Below, piece by piece: positions 18,885-25,610 of a stretch of 64,000 bases of DNA. The notes beneath the pieces were generated by a model. It did not search any database and had not been told where the DNA came from. It saw only the letters and a program-made list of their open reading frames with translations. The number at the start of each line of letters is the position of its first letter. The stretch's first letter is position 1. Position numbers and translations under genes: made by a program. Location: NCBI GenBank assembly GCA_963715995.1, contig OY970283.1:1674001-1738000 (forward strand), in the 5' to 3' direction. This DNA comes from DATBDN01 sp963715995. GTDB lineage: Bacteria; Actinomycetota; Thermoleophilia; Solirubrobacterales; Thermoleophilaceae.

Positions 18885-18973
18885 ACGGCGTGGCCGAGGA
18901 TAGCCAGGGGAGGGCGCAAGCGGTCTGACCGATCGTGACTACGTGCGCGGAAAAGCGGCCTACCATCCCCGCG

Positions 18974-19567
18974 ATGCGAGGCGCCCTCTGTGGACTTGTC
19001 GTGCTCGGCGCTCTCGCCGGTTGCGGCAGCGGCGACAACACCGCGACCCAGACCTCGCCGATCCCCGAGACCACGCCGGCGGCGGCCAAGCCCGAGAAGC
19101 TCGTCGTGGTTCACGAGACCGAGTTCAAGCTCAACCCGGCGAACGCGACCGGCGGTGACGAGGGCCTCGTGAAGATCAAGGTCGTCAACGACGGCAAGAT
19201 CCCGCATGCGCTCGCGGTCGACGGTCCCAACGGTGAGGTGGACCTGGATGGCCAGGTCGATCCCGGCAAGTCGGCCACCTTCGAGGCCGACCTCGACAAG
19301 CCGGGCACCTACACCTGGTACTGCCCGCTCGGCGACCACCGGGCCAGGGGCATGAGCGGCACGATCACGGTCGGCGGCTCTACGCCGGCCCGGGGCGCGG
19401 AGCCGACCACGACAACGACGACCTCCAGCACGAGCACCACCCCGACTCAGACGACGACGCAGACGCAGACCGAGACGCAGACCCAGACACAGACCGAGAC
19501 CAAGACCGTCACGACGCCGACCGACACCGACACCACGCCCACCGCCACGACGGGCGACGGCTACTAG
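18974..19567 (+). CDS. Blue-copper (cupredoxin) lipoprotein with Thr/Gln-rich tail
   Basis: A 197-residue lipoprotein. The signal peptide ends in LGALAGC, so Cys17 should be lipidated. Residues 40-135 form a plastocyanin-like domain with a complete type-1 copper site: His78, Cys117, His122 and Met127 (the last three in YCPLGDHRARGM). It would shuttle electrons at the outer face of the membrane. Residues 140-197 are a low-complexity tail of Thr, Gln, Glu and Ser, probably a flexible or glycosylated spacer. I chose the ATG that directly precedes the signal peptide rather than the one 13 codons upstream. Confidence 0.87.
   Translation: MRGALCGLVVLGALAGCGSGDNTATQTSPIPETTPAAAKPEKLVVVHETEFKLNPANATGGDEGLVKIKVVNDGKIPHALAVDGPNGEVDLDGQVDPGKSATFEADLDKPGTYTWYCPLGDHRARGMSGTITVGGSTPARGAEPTTTTTTSSTSTTPTQTTTQTQTETQTQTQTETKTVTTPTDTDTTPTATTGDGY
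19405..19515 (+). repeat. Short tandem repeats encoding the Thr/Gln tail
   Basis: Imperfect 6-base units of the type CAGACN and ACGACN are repeated across about 110 bases. They encode alternating Thr-Gln and Thr-Glu dipeptides. The array is in frame and a whole number of codons per unit, so copy-number change would alter tail length without breaking the gene. Confidence 0.7.
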
Positions 19568-21364
19568 CTACGCGGCCTGGTCGGCCCAGTCCTGATACAG
19601 GCGCGCGTACGCGCCACCGGCCTCGATCAGCTCGTCGTGCGTGCCCGACTCCACGATCTGGCCGCCGTCCATCACGAGGATGCGCCCGGACCCGCGGATC
19701 GTCGACAACCGGTGCGCGATCACGATCGCGGTGCGACCGGCCAGCAGCCGCCGCAGCCCCAGCTCGATCCGTCCTTCGGTGTGCACGTCCACGTTCGAGG
19801 TGGGCTCGTCCAGGATCAGGATTCGCGGATCCGCGCAGGCCGCGCGCGCGAATGCCACGAGCTGACGCTGGCCGGCCGAGAGCTGGATGCCGCGCTCGCC
19901 GACCGCGGTGTCATAGCCGTTCGGCAGCGCGCAGATGAACTCGTGCGCGCCGACCGCGCGGGCGGCCTCGCGCACATCCTCGGCGGTTGCGTCCGGCTTG
20001 CCGAAGCCGATGTTCTCGCCGACCGTCCCGGAGAACAGGAAGCCTTCCTGCGGCACGATCCCGAGCTGCGCGCGCAGCGAGCGCTGGGTGACCGAGCGCA
20101 GGTCGTGGCCGTCGATCAGGACCGCGCCCTCAACTGGGTCGTAGAACCTGGCAACCAGCTTGACAAATGTGGACTTGCCGGCGCCGGTGGCGCCCACCAG
20201 CGCGACCGTCTGGCCCGGCGGCACCTCGAGGTCGACGTCGCGCAACGCGAAGCCGCCGTCCTCCTCGATGCCGTAGCGGAACGAAACGTGGTCGAACGTG
20301 ATCTCGCCGCTCACGGGCGGCAGGTCGACTGCGTCCGGCGCGTCGGCCAGCTCAGGCTGCTCGTCGAGCAGCTCGAAGATCTTGTCGAGCGCCGCCATTC
20401 CGGCCTGGTAGGTCGTGTAGACCTGCGAGAGCTGCTGGATCGGGTCGAAGAAGTTGCTCAGGTAGCCGACGAACGCGACCAGGACGCCGATCGAGACGGC
20501 GCCGTCGATCGCCCGCGAGCCGCCGTAGAGCAGGATCGCGGCGGTCGCGAGCGCCGAGAGCAGCTCGACGGCCGGGAAGTACGCCGCGTTCAGCACGACC
20601 GTGCGCATGTTCACGTCGCGGTACTCGGCGTTCAGCTCGGCGAGCCTTGCCTTGTGGCGCTCCTCCTGCCCGAATGCACGGACGATCCGGACCCCCGACA
20701 GCGTTTCCTGGAGATACGCCGTGACCGCGGCGAGCTTCTCCCGCGTGGCGCGGTACGCCGACGCCGAGTTGATCCGGAACCACAGCGACATCCCCGCGAG
20801 GATCGGGAAGCAGACGAACGTGACGAGCGCCAGGCGCGTGTCGAGCAGCAACAGGATCACCGCCGTGCCGACCAGTGTCAGGCCGGCGGAGACGATCGTG
20901 TAGATGCCGTCGGTGACGAGCTGGTTGAGCGCCTCGACGTCGTTCGTCAGGCGCGAGATGAGCACGCCGGCGCGGCTGCGCGAGTAGAAGCCGATCGAGA
21001 GCCGCTGGAGGTGGGCGAAGATCTGGATGCGCAGGTCCTGGAGCACGCGCTGCCCGACGAAGTTGACGAGGAACGTCTCCAGGTAGGACGAGCCCCAGTT
21101 GAACATCGCGGCCACGAGGAAGACGAGCGTGATGATCGTGAGGCCGTGCACGTCGCCGTCCTTGACGTCGTTCACCGCCAGGCCGGCCAGCAGCGGCGGC
21201 GCGAGGCTCGTGGCCACCGACAGCAGCATCGACCCGAGCATCGCCAGCGAGCGGCCCTTGTAGGGGCGCAGCAGCACGGCGAGGGCGCGCAGCTTGCGCA
21301 GCCGGCCGCCATCACGGGCCGCCGCAGCGGCGGCGCGCGTCTCGGTGCTGGCCGCGGTGCTCAC
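19568..21364 (-). CDS. ABC exporter half-transporter, canonical-Glu subunit
   Basis: A 598-residue type IV ABC exporter: six membrane helices (residues about 40-330), then a nucleotide-binding domain. Walker A is GATGAGKST and Walker B ILILDEPTSNVD, with the catalytic Glu present, but the signature is LSAGQ instead of LSGGQ. It overlaps the upstream ABC gene by four bases (GTGA), and the two form a natural heterodimer. Together with the partner this predicts one canonical and one degenerate ATP site. The substrate (drug, lipid or peptide) is not identifiable. Confidence 0.92.
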   Translation of the reverse strand: MSTAASTETRAAAAAARDGGRLRKLRALAVLLRPYKGRSLAMLGSMLLSVATSLAPPLLAGLAVNDVKDGDVHGLTIITLVFLVAAMFNWGSSYLETFLVNFVGQRVLQDLRIQIFAHLQRLSIGFYSRSRAGVLISRLTNDVEALNQLVTDGIYTIVSAGLTLVGTAVILLLLDTRLALVTFVCFPILAGMSLWFRINSASAYRATREKLAAVTAYLQETLSGVRIVRAFGQEERHKARLAELNAEYRDVNMRTVVLNAAYFPAVELLSALATAAILLYGGSRAIDGAVSIGVLVAFVGYLSNFFDPIQQLSQVYTTYQAGMAALDKIFELLDEQPELADAPDAVDLPPVSGEITFDHVSFRYGIEEDGGFALRDVDLEVPPGQTVALVGATGAGKSTFVKLVARFYDPVEGAVLIDGHDLRSVTQRSLRAQLGIVPQEGFLFSGTVGENIGFGKPDATAEDVREAARAVGAHEFICALPNGYDTAVGERGIQLSAGQRQLVAFARAACADPRILILDEPTSNVDVHTEGRIELGLRRLLAGRTAIVIAHRLSTIRGSGRILVMDGGQIVESGTHDELIEAGGAYARLYQDWADQAA

Positions 21365-23127
21365 AGGCCCGCCGTCTCGCGCTCGAGCTCGCGCGTGAGG
21401 AACACGCGCTCTGGTAGGCCCTTCTCGGCGATCTCGCGATAGAGGTCCGACTGCTCGACGAGCTCGTCGTGGGTGCCAAGCGCCACGAGCCTGCCGCCGT
21501 CCAGCACGGCGATGCGATCGGCCAGCGCGATCGTGGACAGCCGGTGCCCGATGATGACCGTGGTCCGGCCGCGCATGACCTCGCGCAGCGCCTGCTTGAC
21601 CTGCGCCTCGGTCGATGCGTCAAGCGACGATGTGGCGTCGTCGAGGATGAGGATGCGCGGGTCCTGGATCAGCGCGCGCGCGATCGCGACCCGCTGGCGC
21701 TGCCCGCCCGAGAGCGTCAGGCCACGCTCGCCGACCAGCGTCTCGTAGCCGTCCGGAAGTGCCTCGACCACCTCGTCCAGGCCGGCCATCGACGCGGCCC
21801 GGCGCACGTCCTCGTCGCTGGCCTCGGGCCGCGCGTAAGCGATGTTCTCGCGCAGCGGCGCCGAGAACAGGAACGCGTCGTCGGAGACGAGCGCCACCTG
21901 GTGGCGCAGCGACTGCGGGTCGACCGAGCGCACGTCGGCACCGTCGATCGACACCGAGCCCTCGATCGGGTCGTAGAGCCGGGGGATGAGAGCCGCGAGC
22001 GTGGTCTTGCCCGACCCGGTCGGGCCGACGAGCGCGATCGTCTCGCCCGGCGCCACCGACAGCGTCACGTCCTTCAACACCGGGCCCGAGCCCTGGTAGG
22101 CGACGGTCACGTCGCGCATCTCGATCGCGCCACGGCCCTCGGGCAAGGGCGGCGCGCCGGGCGGTGCCGTCAGGCGCGGCGGGCGGTCGAGCAGCTGGAA
22201 CACGCGCGCGCCCGAGGCCACCGCGCGCTGCGCCATGCCCAGCGCCATGCCGAGCATGCGCACTGGGCCGGTGAGCATCGTCACGTAGCCGTAGAAGGCC
22301 ACGAAGTCGCCGATCGAGATGTCGCCGTGCGCCGCCTGGCGGCCGCCGACGAGCAGCACCGCGGCCATGCCGAGCATCGGGATGAAGCCGAGCAGCGGCT
22401 GGTAGAAGGCCTGGAGCTTCGTCGAGACCATCGACTGGTCGTAGACGCGCCCGACGCTGTGCTCGAAGCGCTCGAGCTGCCGCTCCTCCTGTGCGAACGC
22501 CTTGACCACGCGCACGCCCGAGACGTTCTCCTCGACGTCCGCGGTCAGCTCGGCCAGGCGCTGCTGCACCTCCTGCGCGGCGGGGCGGTTGCGGCGCCCA
22601 TAACGGAACGCCACCCAGACGATCAGCGGCATCGGCGCGAGCGTGAGCAGTGCAAGCAGCGGGTTCAGCGAGAACATCAGCGCGCCGGCCACGAGCACCG
22701 TGACCAGCGACTGGAGGATGAAGACGAGGCCGTAGCCGAGGAAGAAGCGGACCGCCTGTAGGTCGACCGTCGCGCGCGACATCAGCTGCCCCGTCTGCTG
22801 GCCGTCGAAGAAGGCGAGCTCGAGCGACTGGAGGTGGGCGTACATCCGGTTGCGCAGGTCGTACTCGACGCCGAGCGAGACCTGGCCCGCCACGAGCCTG
22901 CGGCTGGCCGAGAACACGAGGTTGATCAGGCCCGCGCCGAGGATCGCGGCAGCGAGCGGCCACAGGTGGTGGTTGTGGCCGCGGATGTGGTCGATCGTGC
23001 GGCCGACGAAGAACGGGATGACCGCCGCCGCGCCCCGAGCGAAGGCGGCGAGCACGAACGACACGACGACCGCACGTTTGTACGGGCGCAGAAAACCGAG
23101 CAGCCGACCGAAGAGCTTCAAGCCCAC
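21361..23127 (-). CDS. ABC exporter half-transporter, degenerate Walker-B subunit
   Basis: A 588-residue type IV ABC exporter with six membrane helices (about 15-320) and a C-terminal nucleotide-binding domain. Walker A is GPTGSGKTT and the signature is canonical LSGGQRQRV. The residue after the Walker B Asp is Asp rather than Glu (ILILDDATSSLD). Pairing its Walker motifs with the LSAGQ of the partner makes the non-hydrolytic site typical of heterodimeric exporters. GTG start; no strong ribosome binding site is visible. The STAS gene lies 28 bases upstream on the same strand. Confidence 0.92.
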   Translation of the reverse strand: MGLKLFGRLLGFLRPYKRAVVVSFVLAAFARGAAAVIPFFVGRTIDHIRGHNHHLWPLAAAILGAGLINLVFSASRRLVAGQVSLGVEYDLRNRMYAHLQSLELAFFDGQQTGQLMSRATVDLQAVRFFLGYGLVFILQSLVTVLVAGALMFSLNPLLALLTLAPMPLIVWVAFRYGRRNRPAAQEVQQRLAELTADVEENVSGVRVVKAFAQEERQLERFEHSVGRVYDQSMVSTKLQAFYQPLLGFIPMLGMAAVLLVGGRQAAHGDISIGDFVAFYGYVTMLTGPVRMLGMALGMAQRAVASGARVFQLLDRPPRLTAPPGAPPLPEGRGAIEMRDVTVAYQGSGPVLKDVTLSVAPGETIALVGPTGSGKTTLAALIPRLYDPIEGSVSIDGADVRSVDPQSLRHQVALVSDDAFLFSAPLRENIAYARPEASDEDVRRAASMAGLDEVVEALPDGYETLVGERGLTLSGGQRQRVAIARALIQDPRILILDDATSSLDASTEAQVKQALREVMRGRTTVIIGHRLSTIALADRIAVLDGGRLVALGTHDELVEQSDLYREIAEKGLPERVFLTRELERETAGL

Positions 23128-23155
23128 TCGACTTTACTTTGTGAAGTGCCGCGGC

Positions 23156-23509
23156 TCAGGCGAGTGTGAGCCGCGCGAGCGCCTCGCTGCGCGTCGGCAC
23201 GATGTCGAACGCGGTGTCGAGCCGTGTGATGCGCAGCATCCGCTCGACGTCGCCGGGCGGGACGACGACAGCGAAGCGCCCGCGCGTCATGTTCGCCTTC
23301 TTGCGCACGCTGATCAGGGCGCCGATCGCCGTCGAGTCCATGAACGACACGTCGCTCAGATCGAGGATCACCGGCGTCTCGCCGGACAGGCAGTTGAGCA
23401 GGCGCTCCTCGAACGCTGGTGCCGCCGCCATGTCGAGCTCGCCGCGTATAGCCACCACCCGCGTCCGCTGCTCGACGGACTCCTCGCTGACCTCGTAGGG
23501 CGGCACCAC
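23156..23509 (-). CDS. STAS-domain anti-sigma factor antagonist
   Basis: About 117 residues forming one STAS domain. The phosphorylation motif is MDSTAIGAL, with Ser59 as the likely phospho-acceptor, after the strand PVILDLSDVSF. Such proteins release sigma factors by binding RsbW/SpoIIAB-type kinases when unphosphorylated. A SigB/SigF-type sigma gene with an anti-sigma-like partner is 19 kb away in this window and is a possible target. Two adjacent GTG codons are candidate starts. Upstream lies the residual tRNA end, so this gene was originally just downstream of tRNA-Met. Confidence 0.85.
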   Translation of the reverse strand: MVPPYEVSEESVEQRTRVVAIRGELDMAAAPAFEERLLNCLSGETPVILDLSDVSFMDSTAIGALISVRKKANMTRGRFAVVVPPGDVERMLRITRLDTAFDIVPTRSEALARLTLA

Positions 23510-23537
23510 CTGGTCAGCGTACCGCCGCGCGGCGGCT

Positions 23538-23585
23538 AGTAGCTGGGGGGAGACTCGAACTCCCGACCTCACGATTATGAGTCGT
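23538..23585 (-). repeat. attL: 48-bp direct repeat, residual 3' end of tRNA-Met
   Basis: The sequence is identical to the 3' half of the tRNA-Met gene at the right end, from the anticodon region through the T arm and acceptor 3' strand, plus two bases beyond. It has no 5' half, so it is not a functional tRNA. It marks the left junction. Confidence 0.93.
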
Positions 23586-23749
23586 TCCCGCAACTTCGGC
23601 TGAGTGCGGGTACGTCGGATGAATCGGCATAGGAATGCCAGTCGGACTCTCATCGCGCGGAGCGCGCCCGGCTGATCCCGGCAGGGTCTGTTGCCCCTCG
23701 TGTTGCCCCGACGATCTCTGGAGAGGGGCTTATCGTTGGTCGCGGACGA
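23586..23749. promoter_or_regulatory. Left-end region with integrase arm-site candidates and a small dyad
   Basis: No gene is supported here. Two copies of TGTTGCCCC occur at 23689-23697 and 23701-23709, three bases apart; the same pair with one change sits near the right end inside the integrase gene. Next to the att core is a short dyad, CCCGCA at 23587-23592 and TGCGGG at 23605-23610. These look like recombination-protein binding sites. The promoter of the RelA/SpoT gene must also be here but is not clear. Confidence 0.5.
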
Positions 23750-24493
23750 ATGGCGACGCCGGCACAAGGGCACTCGAAGACCAGGATCGACAAAGCTGGC
23801 AAGGCGCTGCGCGACTTCATCGGCAAGCGCTCGCTGACCGATGACGAGCTGACCGCCGCCGTCGACTCGCTCAGGATCGTTGACGCCTTTCGGAGCGCGC
23901 ACGCGAAGCCGCTCAATCGGGTGAACGCTGGGCTCCGTCACTACCTACGCCGTGCTGGCGTATCGGCTGAGATCACGCCGACACAGCGCCTGAAGCGGAT
24001 GGAGACCGTCATCGACAAGCTCCGGCGCGAGCCGACGATGGCTCTGAGCCGGATGGAGGACATCGCCGGAGTGCGCGTCGTCGTGCCTGAGCAGGATCAG
24101 GTCTACGCGATCTCAGAGATGCTCACCGACGCCAAGAATTGGGAGATCCGGCGTGTCCGTGACTACGTCGCAGAGCCGAAGTCCGACGGTTATCGAGCTG
24201 TGCACGTCGTCGTGAGGAAGGATTCCTGCTTCGTTGAGCTCCAGATGAGGACGCTGTGGCAGGACGCGTGGGCCCAGTCTGTGGAGCAGGACACCCGTCG
24301 GCTGAAGGCCGGGCTCAAGTTCGGCCAGGGTCCGTCCGATCTGCGAGAGTATTACCGGATGGTGTCTGAGCTCTTCGAGATGCGAGAGCAAGAGATAAAC
24401 CCGGACGTAGGTTTCATGGAGGCCCTGGCGAAGCTCTATTCGCGCACCCGCGTTTACTTTCCCGAGGCCGACGGAGAGAACGAACTGACATGA
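23750..24493 (+). CDS. RelA/SpoT-domain (p)ppGpp synthetase-like protein, candidate toxin
   Basis: A 247-residue single-domain alarmone synthetase homologue. Key synthetase motifs are intact: R-x-EDIAGVRVV (101-111) with the metal-binding Asp104, DYVAEPKSDGYRAVH (138-152), and ELQMRTLWQDAW (163-174) with the catalytic-type Glu163. There is no hydrolase (HD), TGS or ACT domain. Small synthetases of this form make pppGpp-type alarmones, and some (toxSAS, CapRel) are phage-encoded toxins that pyrophosphorylate nucleotides or tRNA. It is the first gene inside attL and overlaps the next small gene by four bases, as in toxin-antitoxin pairs. Housekeeping alarmone synthesis is the alternative. Confidence 0.87.
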   Translation: MATPAQGHSKTRIDKAGKALRDFIGKRSLTDDELTAAVDSLRIVDAFRSAHAKPLNRVNAGLRHYLRRAGVSAEITPTQRLKRMETVIDKLRREPTMALSRMEDIAGVRVVVPEQDQVYAISEMLTDAKNWEIRRVRDYVAEPKSDGYRAVHVVVRKDSCFVELQMRTLWQDAWAQSVEQDTRRLKAGLKFGQGPSDLREYYRMVSELFEMREQEINPDVGFMEALAKLYSRTRVYFPEADGENELT

Positions 24494-24765
24494 GCGCGCT
24501 CAAGATCAAGCACTTCCTGATCGTCTATCGGATCCACGCCGGCGTCGCCGACGTGACCCCGTACGAGGCGAACTACGACGCCGCCCTGGATGCGTACTCC
24601 CAGCAGGAGCGCGCCTACCGCGATGACCCCGATGTCGAGGTCGTGCTTTTGGGGTCGGATTCGCTCGACACCCTGAAGCGCACACACTCGAGCTATTTCG
24701 AGTTGTCCGAGGCACACCTGGATCAGATCGTCGGCCGCCAGCTGGCCGAGCTCGGTCTAAGGTAA
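24490..24765 (+). CDS. Small protein coupled to the RelA/SpoT gene, candidate antitoxin or partner
   Basis: A 91-residue soluble protein of unrecognised family. It begins with beta-like segments (IKHFLIVYRIHAG), has an Asp/Tyr-rich middle (YRDDPDVEVVLLGSDSLDTLKRTHSSYF) and ends in a helix. Its ATG overlaps the synthetase stop in an ATGA junction, giving fixed-ratio synthesis. In known toxSAS modules a small neighbour neutralises the synthetase, so an antitoxin role is a reasonable inference. A role as an allosteric sensor is also possible. A strong hairpin about 125 bases downstream would end the two-gene transcript. Confidence 0.7.
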   Translation: MSALKIKHFLIVYRIHAGVADVTPYEANYDAALDAYSQQERAYRDDPDVEVVLLGSDSLDTLKRTHSSYFELSEAHLDQIVGRQLAELGLR

Positions 24766-24888
24766 GCCCCGCGACTGCCGGTCGAGTGGGGCCGGCTCGT
24801 GGAGAGCTGCCTGCTTTCGGGGGTGCCGACCGCTGGGGCAACTATCTTGGGTCGGCGCGGTCGATCGGCGACCAGCCAAAGCACCGTA

Positions 24889-24917
24889 GAAACGCCCGGA
24901 CGAGCGCCGGGCGTTTC
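24889..24917 (+). terminator. Hairpin terminator after the RelA/SpoT module
   Basis: A perfect 11-base inverted repeat, GAAACGCCCGG and CCGGGCGTTTC, encloses a 7-base loop. The right arm ends in TTTC followed by TCG, so the U-tract is short. It sits in a 236-base gap with no supported gene and would isolate the module from the replication genes. Confidence 0.65.
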
Positions 24918-25001
24918 TCGTAGCGGCGAGGATGCTCGCGGAGTCATCCGGTCGACCGAAGATGATGTGTCCGTGCTCCGGTTGCCGACGACACACCGCC
25001 A

Positions 25002-25610
25002 ATGGCTCAGCGTGATCTGACGGCGTCGTCACGGCGGTGCGATCCACCGCGCAAAGGCGACGATCTCCAGCTAACCGACTTCGCGGATTTCACCCACGAC
25101 CAGCTCCGAGCGGTTGCGGCGAGCTACGCGCACATGGCGACGATGACGAGGCGCCGTGTCCGCTTGCTGGGAGATATCCAGGCGTTTGAGAGCGTTCGCG
25201 TCCACGACCCGGACGCTGCCACAAAGCTCTGGCCTGCGGCGAGGCGAGCGCTCGTCGAGCTCGATCAAGAGACCCCTTGGAATCCAACCCTGCAGCCTGA
25301 CTTCACCCTCGTCGAGGTCGAAGCGGCGCTTCGCGCGGAGCGCGCCACGGCGCGGCATTTCGAGCGTCAGGCCGTTGCGCCCCTCCGCGAGCTTGACTGG
25401 TACGTGCCGGCTGTGAGCAACCGCGGGTTACTCAATATCTTGCCCCGACAGCGCCTTCGCAATGGCACACGACGCCGCGGTGCTGGCCGCCCGGGCGCAC
25501 GATGCCAGAGGTCGTGTCGTCGTTCGAGCGCACGTTCGGGCGACTGCTCCTCAGACTCAGGCGAACCAGGTCCTAGACCGGCCACCCTCGCGTCAGGGGG
25601 TGGCCGATGA
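25002..25610 (+). CDS. Hypothetical element protein, doubtful C-terminus
   Basis: A 202-residue reading frame of unknown family. The first 140 residues look protein-like, with a helical region (FTHDQLRAVAASYAHMATMTRRRVRLLGDIQAF) and a segment ending RELDWYVPAVSN. The last 60 residues are Arg/Ser/Cys-rich and unlike the rest, which suggests a frame change near 25430 or an over-long call. Its stop overlaps the start of the primase gene by four bases, which favours a real coupled gene. Function is unknown. Confidence 0.45.
   Translation: MAQRDLTASSRRCDPPRKGDDLQLTDFADFTHDQLRAVAASYAHMATMTRRRVRLLGDIQAFESVRVHDPDAATKLWPAARRALVELDQETPWNPTLQPDFTLVEVEAALRAERATARHFERQAVAPLRELDWYVPAVSNRGLLNILPRQRLRNGTRRRGAGRPGARCQRSCRRSSARSGDCSSDSGEPGPRPATLASGGGR

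Noticed and set aside
23538..23585. Second functional tRNA-Met gene
   Set aside because: Only the 3' part is present and the 5' half does not pair; it is the att remnant.
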